NCBI GenBank assembly: GCA_015501585.1 | Contig: JADNRY010001358.1 | Location: 1-11,057 of the forward strand | DNA length: 11,057 bases | Reading direction: 5' to 3' | DNA from: Rhodocollybia butyracea | Lineage: Eukaryota > Basidiomycota > Agaricomycetes > Agaricales > Omphalotaceae | Program-made: the position numbers and the translations under genes | Part shown: positions 1 through 7,944 of the stretch, in pieces | Position numbering within the stretch: the stretch's first letter is position 1 | Layout: every line of letters starts with the position of its first letter | Notes under the pieces: generated by a model | Told to the model about the DNA's origin: nothing | The model's database searches: none | What the model saw: only the letters and a program-made list of their open reading frames with translations

Positions 1-1016
1 CACACTCGTCACAAACACCAAATCCAGCACAATAAACCAACGCGGCCGCCAATCCTTTAGCTCAGAAAGAGGAAGTTAAAGATGGAAGGTATTACTAGAT
101 GGTCTAAGCCTGTAGGAAATGGCCTGTAAACTGTTTTCTATGTTAAATAACTCGATCCATAACTTTATCATCTCCGACCTAACCGGTTCGATGCGAAGAG
201 ACACCAGGCCGCTGATTGCATTGCCTTGATTTATCCTCTTGTTCTCATCCTCATAGTCCTTTGTTAACAGGATTGCAGGGAAATATTGATTTATAGGAAG
301 TTAAGCCAAATCAGGTTGAGATGGTTGTAACATCCTTTGCTCACACCCACACATGATCCACCAACAGGAATACTGACTCTCGAGTATCCATGCATCAGTT
401 CAAGTTTCATCGGTGTCTTTCCCATTGGGAAAGCATATCTCTTCGCAGGGAAATTCCACATGCAACTCAAATCCTGGTACAAAGTTGCCTTGCAGAACTA
501 TGGGCTGCTCTACGCCTTTGTCAACCCGGTACCGCTACGAGAAGAGGCGTCGAAAGCCCGTGTTCACGGAGTGCATGATGGAATTCAATGCGCATAATGA
601 TGCTGGGTAGATGGGGTGTGGGATGATTCCGAGATGCAAATGTCATTGCCACCACTACCTATGCCTCTGCCTCTGCACCACACACCCCTCCTCAAATCTC
701 TCATAAATCCTCCTTTCCCTCTCCCTTGGATCCCCATTGCCTGGGACCTGGGTTGGCACTGTGGTAGAAAAAAAAACATTGACAAGCCCGATCACTGACT
801 TGATTCTAGCTCACCGAGTCAGCATGAATACTTGGCGGATTAAACACCTGAGGTAGTTTACATAGGAAAATAGCTTTAAGTACAGTAAATGAAGAAAGCT
901 TCTTTATATAGTATCTTACACAAGCCAAGGTTGCCCATACAACTTCTCGTCCGACATTCACAAAATCACTAGCGTGTATTCATCACAAGAACCAAGAACC
1001 CTTAAGGCAGCCAGGG
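1..1016. other. 3' flank, no supported gene
   Basis: I see no supported gene in this kilobase. It is the downstream flank of the minus-strand E2/vWA gene, which stops at 1017. The open frames here are short and lack family motifs; the longest is about 90 codons on the plus strand, ending near 597. A pyrimidine-rich plus-strand stretch lies at about 645-735 and resembles the CT-rich blocks found near fungal transcription starts, but no convincing coding sequence follows it. I see no clear AATAAA signal just past the stop of the minus-strand gene. Confidence 0.6.
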
Positions 1017-1800
1017 TCACAGCACCCTACAGTGATCTGAATCACTCTGTGGCTTATCTTCCAACTCTGCTCGCCACTCTGCTCTTGTTTTTGATGCATG
1101 GGTTTTGACTGCCTCAGCCACTGCAAAAGCATACCTACCATCATCGTCATCTAATTGCCAAATCAATGTCAATATACAAACAAGAAGTACCGTAGAATTA
1201 ACACTCACAGTATCTCATGGAAGCTTGAGTCTCCACTGGATTTTCAAGATCAGGATGCGAGAATATTTGATAAACAAGCTGGAGAGCCATCTCCATGGAC
1301 ATGTCTGATGACCATAGACGACCTAGTTCTGCAATACAGACCTGAACCAAAGAGGTGAGATAACGAATGGTGTTTCAACAAGCTTACCTTCCCCTGCTTT
1401 GAAACCTGATGATTATTGTCAGTGAATTGAATTCAACACAAACGATGATTCTACTCACATTTGGGTGCATGATGAAGTTTGGTGAAACGTATTTGCGGAG
1501 GCTCCCTCGGATATCCTTCCAAGAAATCACACGTAAGGAGGTATACACCATTCCGATACAGACAGTCCTTGTCCTTGGAGCCTGTGTTTGTGTTAGGACA
1601 TGAAAAGAGCGTTCAACATACATTGAGTCTTACCTCCATGACAATCCGGAGGAAAGTCATGTTACTTTCATCAAAGTAAAGGTCCATGTATGGCGCGGGC
1701 TTTTTCAAAAGATTTTGAGCCTCAAGAACAAATGAGAACCACATAAGACAAAAAAAAACGGGACACACTTCACGCATAATACGCTTCATGCGATCATCCT
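1017..1800 (-). other. C-terminal ubiquitin-conjugating (E2/UBC) domain, frame-damaged
   Basis: The domain starts with DDRMKRIMRE (first helix) and continues DLYFDESNMTFLRIVME and GVYLLTCDFLEGYPREPPQ, the typical E2 meander and PxxPP loop. It then has IMHPN, VSKQGK and VCIAELGRLWSSD. The HPN-x7-C spacing is exact, with the catalytic Cys codon at 1338-1336. The GVYLLTCDF segment lies one frame away from both flanks, implying paired single-base shifts near 1577 and 1473. An uninterrupted but non-homologous frame also runs through this stretch. A tail of about 45 residues, rich in acidic and basic side chains (DDDGRYAFAVAEAVKT), follows. Confidence 0.82.
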
Positions 1801-4800
1801 TCCCTCTTCCCGTCACATTAATGAGCTGAAGTGGCTTGACCTTTTCAAATAGTGCCGGATGTTCAGCCCTTTTCGGGAACTTGTCCAGCGTGACGACATC
1901 AATAGGATAAATAGATGTGTCCCCATATGTGCCAATCAATGCCCGTTTGGTTGCGACAAAATTCGTTTTTGAATCTGGATAGGCCGCTCGGCTGAGTTCA
2001 ATACGGTTTCCAGGTCCTAGACATAGATCTACGATGTACACAAATTTTCTTTTGAGTATTATGACGGAACTCACAAATATACTAAGCGCATCACTGAGTG
2101 AGGTGCGAGGGCAAAATCGGTATCCACCTGTCAGAAATCATTAGAAAGTACCAGTCATGGGGACAATGAACCCTACCGGTGACTACCGAAATTCCATGCA
2201 GGGCTGGATCCACAGTAGGCCCAACTTGGACTGAATCTACAATAATGCTATCCCTTTGAAGGCCGGCCAAAACTTCCAACACAGATTGTTTTGAGCTTGT
2301 ATCTTTTCCATCAGAAACAATGATTATTCGCCTCCGAAGATGAGGAAGATCAGTCCTATATTGGACGAGTTGCAACCGCGCTACATCTAGTGCATCATAT
2401 ACAGCGGTGTCCCCCGTTGCTGTAACACGCCCCAGCTGCTCACGGAACTTCTCGAAGAGGTGTGTTAGAGGCTGGGCGACTTGGGCAGTGTCTGAGACTG
2501 GTGGAAAAGTATTGTCAGTTGAAAAATTTTTGTACCACAGAGAGCGACTAACAAGTCACCAACCCAAGGACAAGGGGAACGGTGGTATCAAATGAACACT
2601 GTATGGATATCAGAATGAAACACTACCCTCAAATCAGTGAAATTCACACACCGCGCGGTTCAAGAATACATTGAAGAGCTCATTCATGAGATGAAGACGA
2701 GTCAGATACTGGCTTTCCTTGGCTTTATCTGACTTAACATGAAGCGGAAATGCCTCGAGCTCATGGTCACCTAGTGACAAGTGGTCTAACAACTTCTCAG
2801 TGAAACTTGCAGAGATTGGAGTTCCAGTACGGTGTCCATCTCCAGTTTTTCGTAATCCATGCCTGCATAGATAATCAGAAGGTAATAAAAACAAGCCAAG
2901 AACATACCATAAGGTGGTGTCTGACAGCGAATGACTGGTGAAGGCAAACAGCGAACAGACAGTTGCGTCATACGGAAGCAAAATACAGTTATTTGGTCCA
3001 TTAAGGACACAGTTGTTCAGTCCTTTGAAGGAGAAAACAAAAGCGTTTCTGGAATGGGCACCGTGTAGCCAAGTTCGATTCGACACCCTTCCCGAATACC
3101 AGTGATGGAAGCCAAAAGGAGTGTCTCAGAATCGCGGATCAAAGCCCAAGATCCAGAAATTTTGAGGGAGAACGAGGAATATGCAGCTTCAACAGCGCGA
3201 TTGGCAAGCATATATAGAGTGCGGGTTGTAGTAGTTGGGGTTAATCTCCACAGATGAACTTTTCCATGATGGACAAATGTCACTTCAAAGCTAGCCCTGC
3301 CATGATTGATTTTTGATAGGAGTTCCTTGCCCGAAGTCTAGTATTTTGGCGGAAAAGTAAGCAACAAATTCTTGTGAAATGAAGATGTGAAGAATTTTAC
3401 CCAGGTTGTGATTTCAGTTTTTACTTTCCACTTTGGCTGTACATGTTCCATAAAAATACCTGCTGGCCAATTGTCTAGTCCATCAAACCAGGACAGGCTG
3501 TCTCTGTCAACATAGATACCGTTAGGAGCACATTGTGGCGAACAAGGATCTTTGAGAAGATTGCCAGTCCTGATATGAATGTGAGGATTTGAAGGTTGCA
3601 TGTTCAAATAGACCCTTACCTGGGATCAATAAATCGACGCGGGACTGAAAATGGTTCTATCCCAACAACTTCATTATTGTCTGCTGAGGCTAAAGTGATA
3701 GTCACGTCAAGGTACTCTGATAGTTCTGGTGATCCCTGGATGCAAAGCTTTAAGAAGGATGCAATCTGAAAGGTGTACATAAAGTTTTAGTAAGGTAATA
3801 AAGGTCAAGTAATTGACATCTGTGCACCGTTTCAGGGGTTTCAGATCCTAATTCATCATTATTTGCAACCTGGACAATATCCCTACGAGCAACTGCCATG
3901 AGCTGTGCAATAAGGTTGTTCAATGCAGCTGAGTTCCCGGGGTCATCACGATAACCATTTTGCTTTTTCAGGAATGCAAGCTTTGACTTGAGAGCAACAA
4001 GGGAGGTCCAATGCTGCTTATATACAAAAGTGCATGCTACAAAGACATGAGCATGGGTAAGCCTCCAGTAAACATTTAAAACCAAACCTTGATCCAATAT
4101 CTCATTGTCAGTCAGATTTGATGTCAATTCATTGATACGCTCCTGGACTTTAACTTCCTGTGACGTTTCTATTCGACGATGTGTGCCCTCCACACCTGAC
4201 TTGCTGTTCATGGACTGGCTCAAGTCAAGACAAAGAAAAATAGCCTGGTGATAATTTAGCACCTGTCAATTAGGCCAACGTCAATACGAACCTCGGCAGG
4301 GTCTCTAGAAGGGGCTCCTGCAGCACTGAAGGTGTCAATTTCCCAAGTTTTCTCCATCTTCCGTGAAGGAATGACCTGGTCAAGAGCATTGGCAACATCA
4401 TTGATATCAACTGCCGTGTCTCCAGATGCTCTAGATGATGTCAACTTGAGTAAGGTTTCTTTAAAGATATGCTAAGCGCCAGTGCGTACGTTGGCCTGAA
4501 GAAGTTTATATCGCGGACACTCCCACAACCTCTTCCGGTGAAAACAGCAATAAACCCCTGGAAAATACCATGAGGCTTTCCCTGACTACAAAATTCAAGC
4601 ACTCACCTCTGAATCCAAAACTAATTGAGGTGCTATGATGGCTGGAGCCTTCAAGTCTAAAGGACCCGAGTTACAAGATCCGTTTGATTTGCTTGCTGAA
4701 TCGACGCAATGAAATCACGTCCAGCAACCTCTAGTCGCATAGTACAGCAGAAGGAGCTGCACCGATTCGATATGGATACAATACTACCAAAGAATTCCGG

Positions 4801-7502
4801 TGAGGATGTTGCCTTCCCATACGTATAAGCTGTGGGAGGAGACTCTCGGCTCTAGCTCAATGAGTTGAGACTCTTTTTGATCAGAGTCGGAACGGGGTCT
4901 GTAAAGTTCTGCTCGTGGAAGGTGTAGCATTGCGAAACCCCGCTCAGATACACCAACATTACATTGCACGGGATCGCGAAGTTTGTTTCCCGATGCCGCA
5001 CATATCAGCGATATGTCCTCAATAGCCGAAGTCGGGGTTGAAGGAACCTTTGAAGACGTCATTACCCACCCCAATAATATCCTTGCCTACAAATGAACGG
5101 AAGAAGTTAGGACTCACATACAGGTGGAGTATCAACCAAGTCAAAACCAAGTACGCACAGTTTCAAACATCCGCTCATCATTATTAGCGATTGCAACGGG
5201 AGCCTGATAAGAAAATGCTTTGAGAGCATAATAAATTGCTTCTGCAAGACACGCCTGCTCTTCCGGAACGAGAGTGATGTTCTTGATGATTAACGCTACT
5301 AGAAGAAGGATCAATTACTTTATTCCAAGCTCATTTCACATAGTAATAGCTCACAAGCTCGAACAGCGGGTGGGAACCTCGTAATCATATATAGCATTGC
5401 GAGAACATTCCTCATACCTCCATGTTGTTTGTCGTTGTCTTGACGGGCTACCACTTCGGCCATGAGATAAAGTGATGAAAGGAGGCACGCAATACCACGA
5501 GGAGTCTGCTTTGTCCCTGCGGGATGCCAGGCGGGACTGTCCAAAAACGTCGTTTTGCCATCCTTTTTAGGCGCAGAAACATCACCGGCAACCTTCGTAG
5601 AACAACATACAATACCAAAGGAGGCGTAGAAGGACTGGAGAAGCTGAGGAGGATAAAAGGAGTAAATCTCCAAGAGTAACACAGTCGCAGCTAGAGAACA
5701 CCGGAAATGATGAAGTATGAAAATCAATTTTGGAACAGGCACCAGAGTACTGCTGGTCTCATTCTGGTAGCCCGGGTCAGGAGCAAATAGTTCAAAACGT
5801 CCTGCAGTATGACCATTATGTGATGACGCGGCACAAACACTGACCAACGCTGTTTGTGTCAGGCGGACTTGCCTGAGGATAAATATAAGAAAATAAACAC
5901 AGGTTGATAGACGCAAAACACTCACTCTCGCGTCGGATCTCGGTTATGAACTTGGATGGTCAGTCCACATCGAGGAACAGCAATTTGTTGCGCAATAAAG
6001 TGCTCGCGAACAAGACCAACTATTGCAGAGGTCTCAATTTCGAAGGATTCACATCTGGCTGAATCGGGACACAAATCTTGAGGAATGGGAAGGTATGTGA
6101 TCTTTGACTCGCTAGACCCATCCCAGACAATTACCACATGCGGCCCATCTCTGCCAAAAATTCTAGGCTCAAATGGATACTTCAGTCGCGGGCAGCCCGA
6201 AGGACAACTGGATTTAGACTGTATGGAACGAGATGAGGTGCCTTCGGGAAGGTGAAACTCTAAACAATGCGCGTGATGTAGATGTTCACATCCGGCGTTC
6301 TAGATTAAAGTCAGGATATGATGAAAGAGAAGCGTTAGAGCTTACAGCGACGATTGGGCAGTGTACGTATTTGCTGGGTTCCATCCCATTAATTTCAATG
6401 ATGTCTTGACATAAACTACAAGGAGAACCTTGTGCAATAGGGTGAGTTCTGCACATATAAATTAGTGTATAGAATACCTAGATGTTCGTCACAAAGTGTA
6501 CAGCGTGGTGATTCCTTCTTGTTTGGGCCTAAGCAGTGTAATCCGGTGAGATCTGCAACGCAATTGCAAGTTCAGCGGAAGATATTTACCCAGGATGCGA
6601 GAATGAGAATAAGGACAGTCTATCCCGTTCGAGCATACACTGCCGTCAATACTGAGCCGACAGTGCATGGAGGACAGCAGACCATGCGCCTGGATTTCAT
6701 TAGCGATTGTACATGCACAGGTCTCATCCGCATTGGGTTGGCACTCGGTGCAGCCGTCATTGTCCATAGATTCCGGGTCAACAGCCAGACCCAAAAGTTG
6801 AGCTGCCTCGCGTTTGAGAGCACCCTAAATGATATCATTTAAAACATCATGTACTTGTAACAGAAATATGCATCACGACGCACCAGAGTGACTCGGTCAT
6901 CGACCAAGTACCTCTAAAAGCAAATATACCGAAATCCTCCGTCGAAGGTTCATCGACACTATTAGGATGTGCGTTTGCAAATCGACGGGCCATCTCCGGC
7001 GTAACGAAAAGGATCCGTCGACCATTACCCTTGTGCATGGTTTTATCAGGGTTCTAGTAGCTACAACAGTCGGTTTAGCGGTGTTGGGACCTTCCGTTTG
7101 AGTGAACTTGAAGGACCATTTCCAGTTTCATCTGATGCCACCAATTTCGCGGTTATCACTTCGTCTTCTCTCAACGTCATAATTGAGCTAGAGATGATCA
7201 GGTAAGATAACATCTTCATTAAAAAAGCTGCAACTGACTCTTGTTCACGCAATTCAAAGCCACCATTCACCTCCAAAGAAACTGAAATTCTGTCAACATT
7301 GAATGTTTTTGCAACTTCCTCGCGGAGGTCAGCATTTGTAGAGGTATGTGGCACGGAGATCTAATTGCTATCTTAGCAAATAAGCAACTAACTAAAGACG
7401 AGAAAACTATACTGCGCATTTGCGACGCTTTGGAAGGGTAGATTCGTCGATTTCAGGACCAATTTCGAGTGTCACCAATAATCGTCGCCAGGAGATTTCC
7501 AT
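1017..7502 (-). CDS. Giant Ubl-CCCH-vWA/U-box-E2 fusion protein (about 1,650 aa)
   Basis: This is an intron-rich fungal gene whose product combines ubiquitin-pathway modules. Approximate residues are: ubiquitin-like fold 1-85; CCCH zinc finger 216-235; Cys/His-rich RING-like stretch 248-312; unassigned, partly helical region 320-790; vWA first strand with metal site DLSQS near 845; insert with U-box near 1004-1065 and a second ubiquitin-like fold near 1075-1155; rest of the vWA near 1250-1420; UBC domain near 1478 to the end. The start is ATG 7502-7500, with A at -3 and the ubiquitin-like fold beginning directly after it; an in-frame ATG at 7598 would add 32 residues. The stop is TGA at 1019-1017. 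Frame continuity across about 29 introns supports one gene. The conserved reading needs single-base corrections near 1966-1970, 1577 and 1473, so it may be a decaying allele or contain sequence errors. By family knowledge E2 and U-box proteins transfer ubiquitin; the combined activity is inference. Confidence 0.82.
1388..1405 (-). other. 18-nt micro-exon in the E2 active-site loop
   Basis: Six codons (VSKQGK) lie between introns 1458-1406 and 1387-1342. They bridge the HPN motif of the previous exon and the catalytic Cys of the next. Both introns have good donors (GTGAGT and GTAAGC) and phase 0, so skipping would remove six residues without shifting the frame. Confidence 0.7.
3020..3310 (-). 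other. Second ubiquitin-like fold
   Basis: Exons 19-20 read as a beta-grasp pattern: a strand VTFVHHGKVHLWRL, a TTTTRTLYMLANRAVEA helix, a strand SFSLKISGSWALI, then SETLLLASITGIREG and a last strand AFVFSFKG. The last strand joins in frame only after removal of a 38-nt intron (3086-3049). It follows the U-box directly, a tandem that could position a bound E2 or ubiquitin. The assignment is by pattern only. Confidence 0.5.
3401..3633 (-). other. U-box-like E3 domain inside the vWA insert
   Basis: The end of exon 17 plus exon 18 follow the U-box consensus. FIDPRTGNLLKDP corresponds to the cPITgeimxDP entry. NGIYVDRDSLSWF corresponds to the G-x-x-Y-x-R-x-x-I-x-x-W/F helix. VQPKWKVKTEITTW corresponds to the L-x-PN-x-x-LK-x-x-I-x-x-W exit helix. 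U-boxes are RING-fold E3 domains held by hydrogen bonds instead of zinc and recruit E2 enzymes. The central loop is divergent, so activity is not assured. Confidence 0.6.
4607..6239 (-). other. Unassigned central region of the fusion protein
   Basis: Exons 8-12 encode roughly 450 residues that I do not recognise. The first part (about 6180-5926) has strand-like segments such as HVVIVWDGSSESK. The middle (about 5690-5090) reads as several amphipathic helices, for example GIACLLSSLYLMAEVVARQ and QACLAEAIYYALKAF, possibly a helical-repeat scaffold. The last part contains CAASGNKLRDPV, faintly like the start of a U-box, and APAIIAPQLVLDSE leading into FIAVFTGRGCGSVRD just before the vWA domain. 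No catalytic motif is evident. Confidence 0.5.
6240..6552 (-). other. Cys/His-rich, RING-like zinc-binding stretch
   Basis: Exons 6-8 give closely spaced metal ligands: HC, CTLC, CSLC, YVHC, then a dense CEHLHHAHC. The pairing and spacing suggest a cross-brace or treble-clef zinc domain of RING type, but I cannot fit it to a canonical RING consensus. Joining CTLCDEHLG to SPCSLC requires the 49-nt intron 6477-6429 with a CAAG acceptor; using the upstream CAG breaks the frame. The function is unknown. E3-like activity or RNA/protein binding would fit the rest of the protein. Confidence 0.5.
6603..6662 (-). other. CCCH-type zinc finger
   Basis: Exon 5 contains an exact C-x8-C-x5-C-x3-H spacing, from CRLSIDGSVC through the CPYSH ending. 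This matches the common CCCH finger form with its characteristic CPYSH tail and the glycines before the second and third Cys. CCCH fingers usually bind single-stranded RNA, and some act in ubiquitin ligases. It is preceded by further cysteines (CTEC and CAC) that might form another metal site. Confidence 0.75.
7136..7502 (-). other. N-terminal ubiquitin-like fold
   Basis: Exons 1-3 read as a ubiquitin-like beta-grasp domain. The order is a first strand RRLLVTLEIG, a strand ISVPHTST, a helix DLREEVAKTF, a strand ISVSLEVNGGFEL, then a short turn and the last strand LREDEVITAKLV. The last two pieces join only if a 51-nt intron (7238-7188, donor GTCAGT) is removed, which gives LREQDSIMTLREDEV. 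No C-terminal Gly-Gly is present, so it would be a built-in fold rather than a conjugated modifier. The assignment rests on strand/helix pattern and is moderate. Confidence 0.55.
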
Positions 7503-7650
7503 ATTGGCGCGCAAAGACGGGTAGAGAGCTATATATTGGGAGCGTGAAACTTTGAAACTGGAAGGCTTGAAGAGCAGGAGATGGAAGTAAACAAGCAAAC
7601 AAGTTGGCTACACGACACCAGCTGACTACACAGACCGGTACCGAAGGAGA

Positions 7651-7662
7651 AAGCGCGCGCTT
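7651..7662. promoter_or_regulatory. 12-bp perfect palindrome AAGCGCGCGCTT
   Basis: This is a perfect palindrome about 150 bases upstream of the fusion-gene start. Its 10-bp core AGCGCGCGCT is retained at 8641-8650 in the otherwise diverged upstream copy. Both sites sit at the matching end of the duplicated block and both are followed by TATT. That retention suggests a binding site for a dimeric regulator, but this is inference. Confidence 0.4.
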
Positions 7663-7849
7663 ATTTTTATTTTGGTAGACCATCGAGTACACAAGACAAT
7701 CCATTCTGTATGATCTGGAACTCACTGGAGATGGGTAAAGAAAGCAAAATTCTTAGAGGACTGAGACTGCTTTTGTCATTCCTGTTGCATTCTCTCCGTT
7801 AATTTTTTTTTTCGGACCCCCTTGGCTCCGAGTCAGCAGATCAAACAAT

Positions 7850-7873
7850 CTGAATCCGGGATCCCAGATTCGG
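7850..7873. repeat. Imperfect 24-bp palindrome
   Basis: The arms CTGAATCCGGG and its near-complement surround a perfect GGGATCCC centre (7858-7865), with 20 of 24 positions self-complementary. It could be an operator-like site for the fusion gene or chance. It is not part of the duplicated block. Confidence 0.35.
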
Positions 7874-7944
7874 AGATGGTTAGGTGCGTTTGAAGGGCCT
7901 GCAGAGTGGCTTCAGTCTGTAGCATTCTCATCGGCGGCTGGATG

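Larger units (their letters stand above)
1985..4244 (-). other. von Willebrand A domain, split by a large insert
   Basis: The first strand and metal-ion site are at 4244-4209 (IFLCLDLSQSM, matching the DxSxS motif). The helix that should follow directly (TRLHLMNELFNVF) appears only near 2705. It is followed by GLVTFSDTAQ, the Thr-containing TGDTAVYDAL and the IIIVSDGKDTSS strand, which supply the remaining MIDAS residues. It ends with SLSDALSIFDLETVL. All metal-coordinating positions are present, so the domain should bind a divalent cation. About 350 residues sit between the first strand and the first helix. Confidence 0.82.
1017..7502 (-). other. Exon map of the fusion gene
   Basis: Exons inferred by eye, in transcript order: 7502-7413, 7360-7239, 7187-7091, 7053-6880, 6824-6590, 6552-6478, 6428-6346, 6299-5926, 5872-5340, 5298-5159, 5086-4788, 4691-4607, 4557-4490, 4430-4292, 4244-4088, 4036-3828, 3765-3620, 3569-3401, 3337-3087, 3048-2908, 2862-2652, 2598-2553, 2497-2177, 2127-2075, 2016-1769, 1720-1634, 1581-1459, 1405-1388, 1341-1209, 1150-1017. 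Nearly all introns are GT-AG and keep phase. Uncertain points are these. The exon 4 end could be 6877. The intron at 6477-6429 needs a CAAG acceptor that bypasses an earlier CAG. A 60-nt in-frame intron is possible at 5750-5691. The intron starting at 4787 or 4784 has several candidate acceptors. Exon 27 could start at 1573. Confidence 0.65.
7503..7944. promoter_or_regulatory. Upstream region of the fusion gene
   Basis: This spacer separates the fusion-gene start from its decayed upstream copy. It holds a TATATA-like element about 30-35 bases before the ATG (near 7530-7537, minus strand), the palindrome at 7651-7662, a T-run at about 7803-7812 and an imperfect palindrome at 7850-7873. I see no supported gene in it. 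Confidence 0.4.

Noticed and set aside
181..200. tRNA-like GGTTCGAT sequence
   Set aside because: It resembles a T-loop, but no acceptor stem, anticodon stem or paired T-stem can be built around it.
331..597. Roughly 90-codon plus-strand open frame and a 63-codon counter frame
   Set aside because: No ATG near its start, no known motif, and codons on both strands look equally plausible. Not enough to call a gene.
4245..4262. 18-nt intron between LIDR and AIFLCLD
   Set aside because: Too short. A 47-nt intron at 4291-4245 with a GCTAAAT branch-like site joins DPAE to AIFLCLD in frame.
5320..5925. 201-codon minus-strand open frame as a separate gene
   Set aside because: Its beginning is intron (GTGAGT donor at 5925) and its end runs into another intron; it is internal to the fusion gene.
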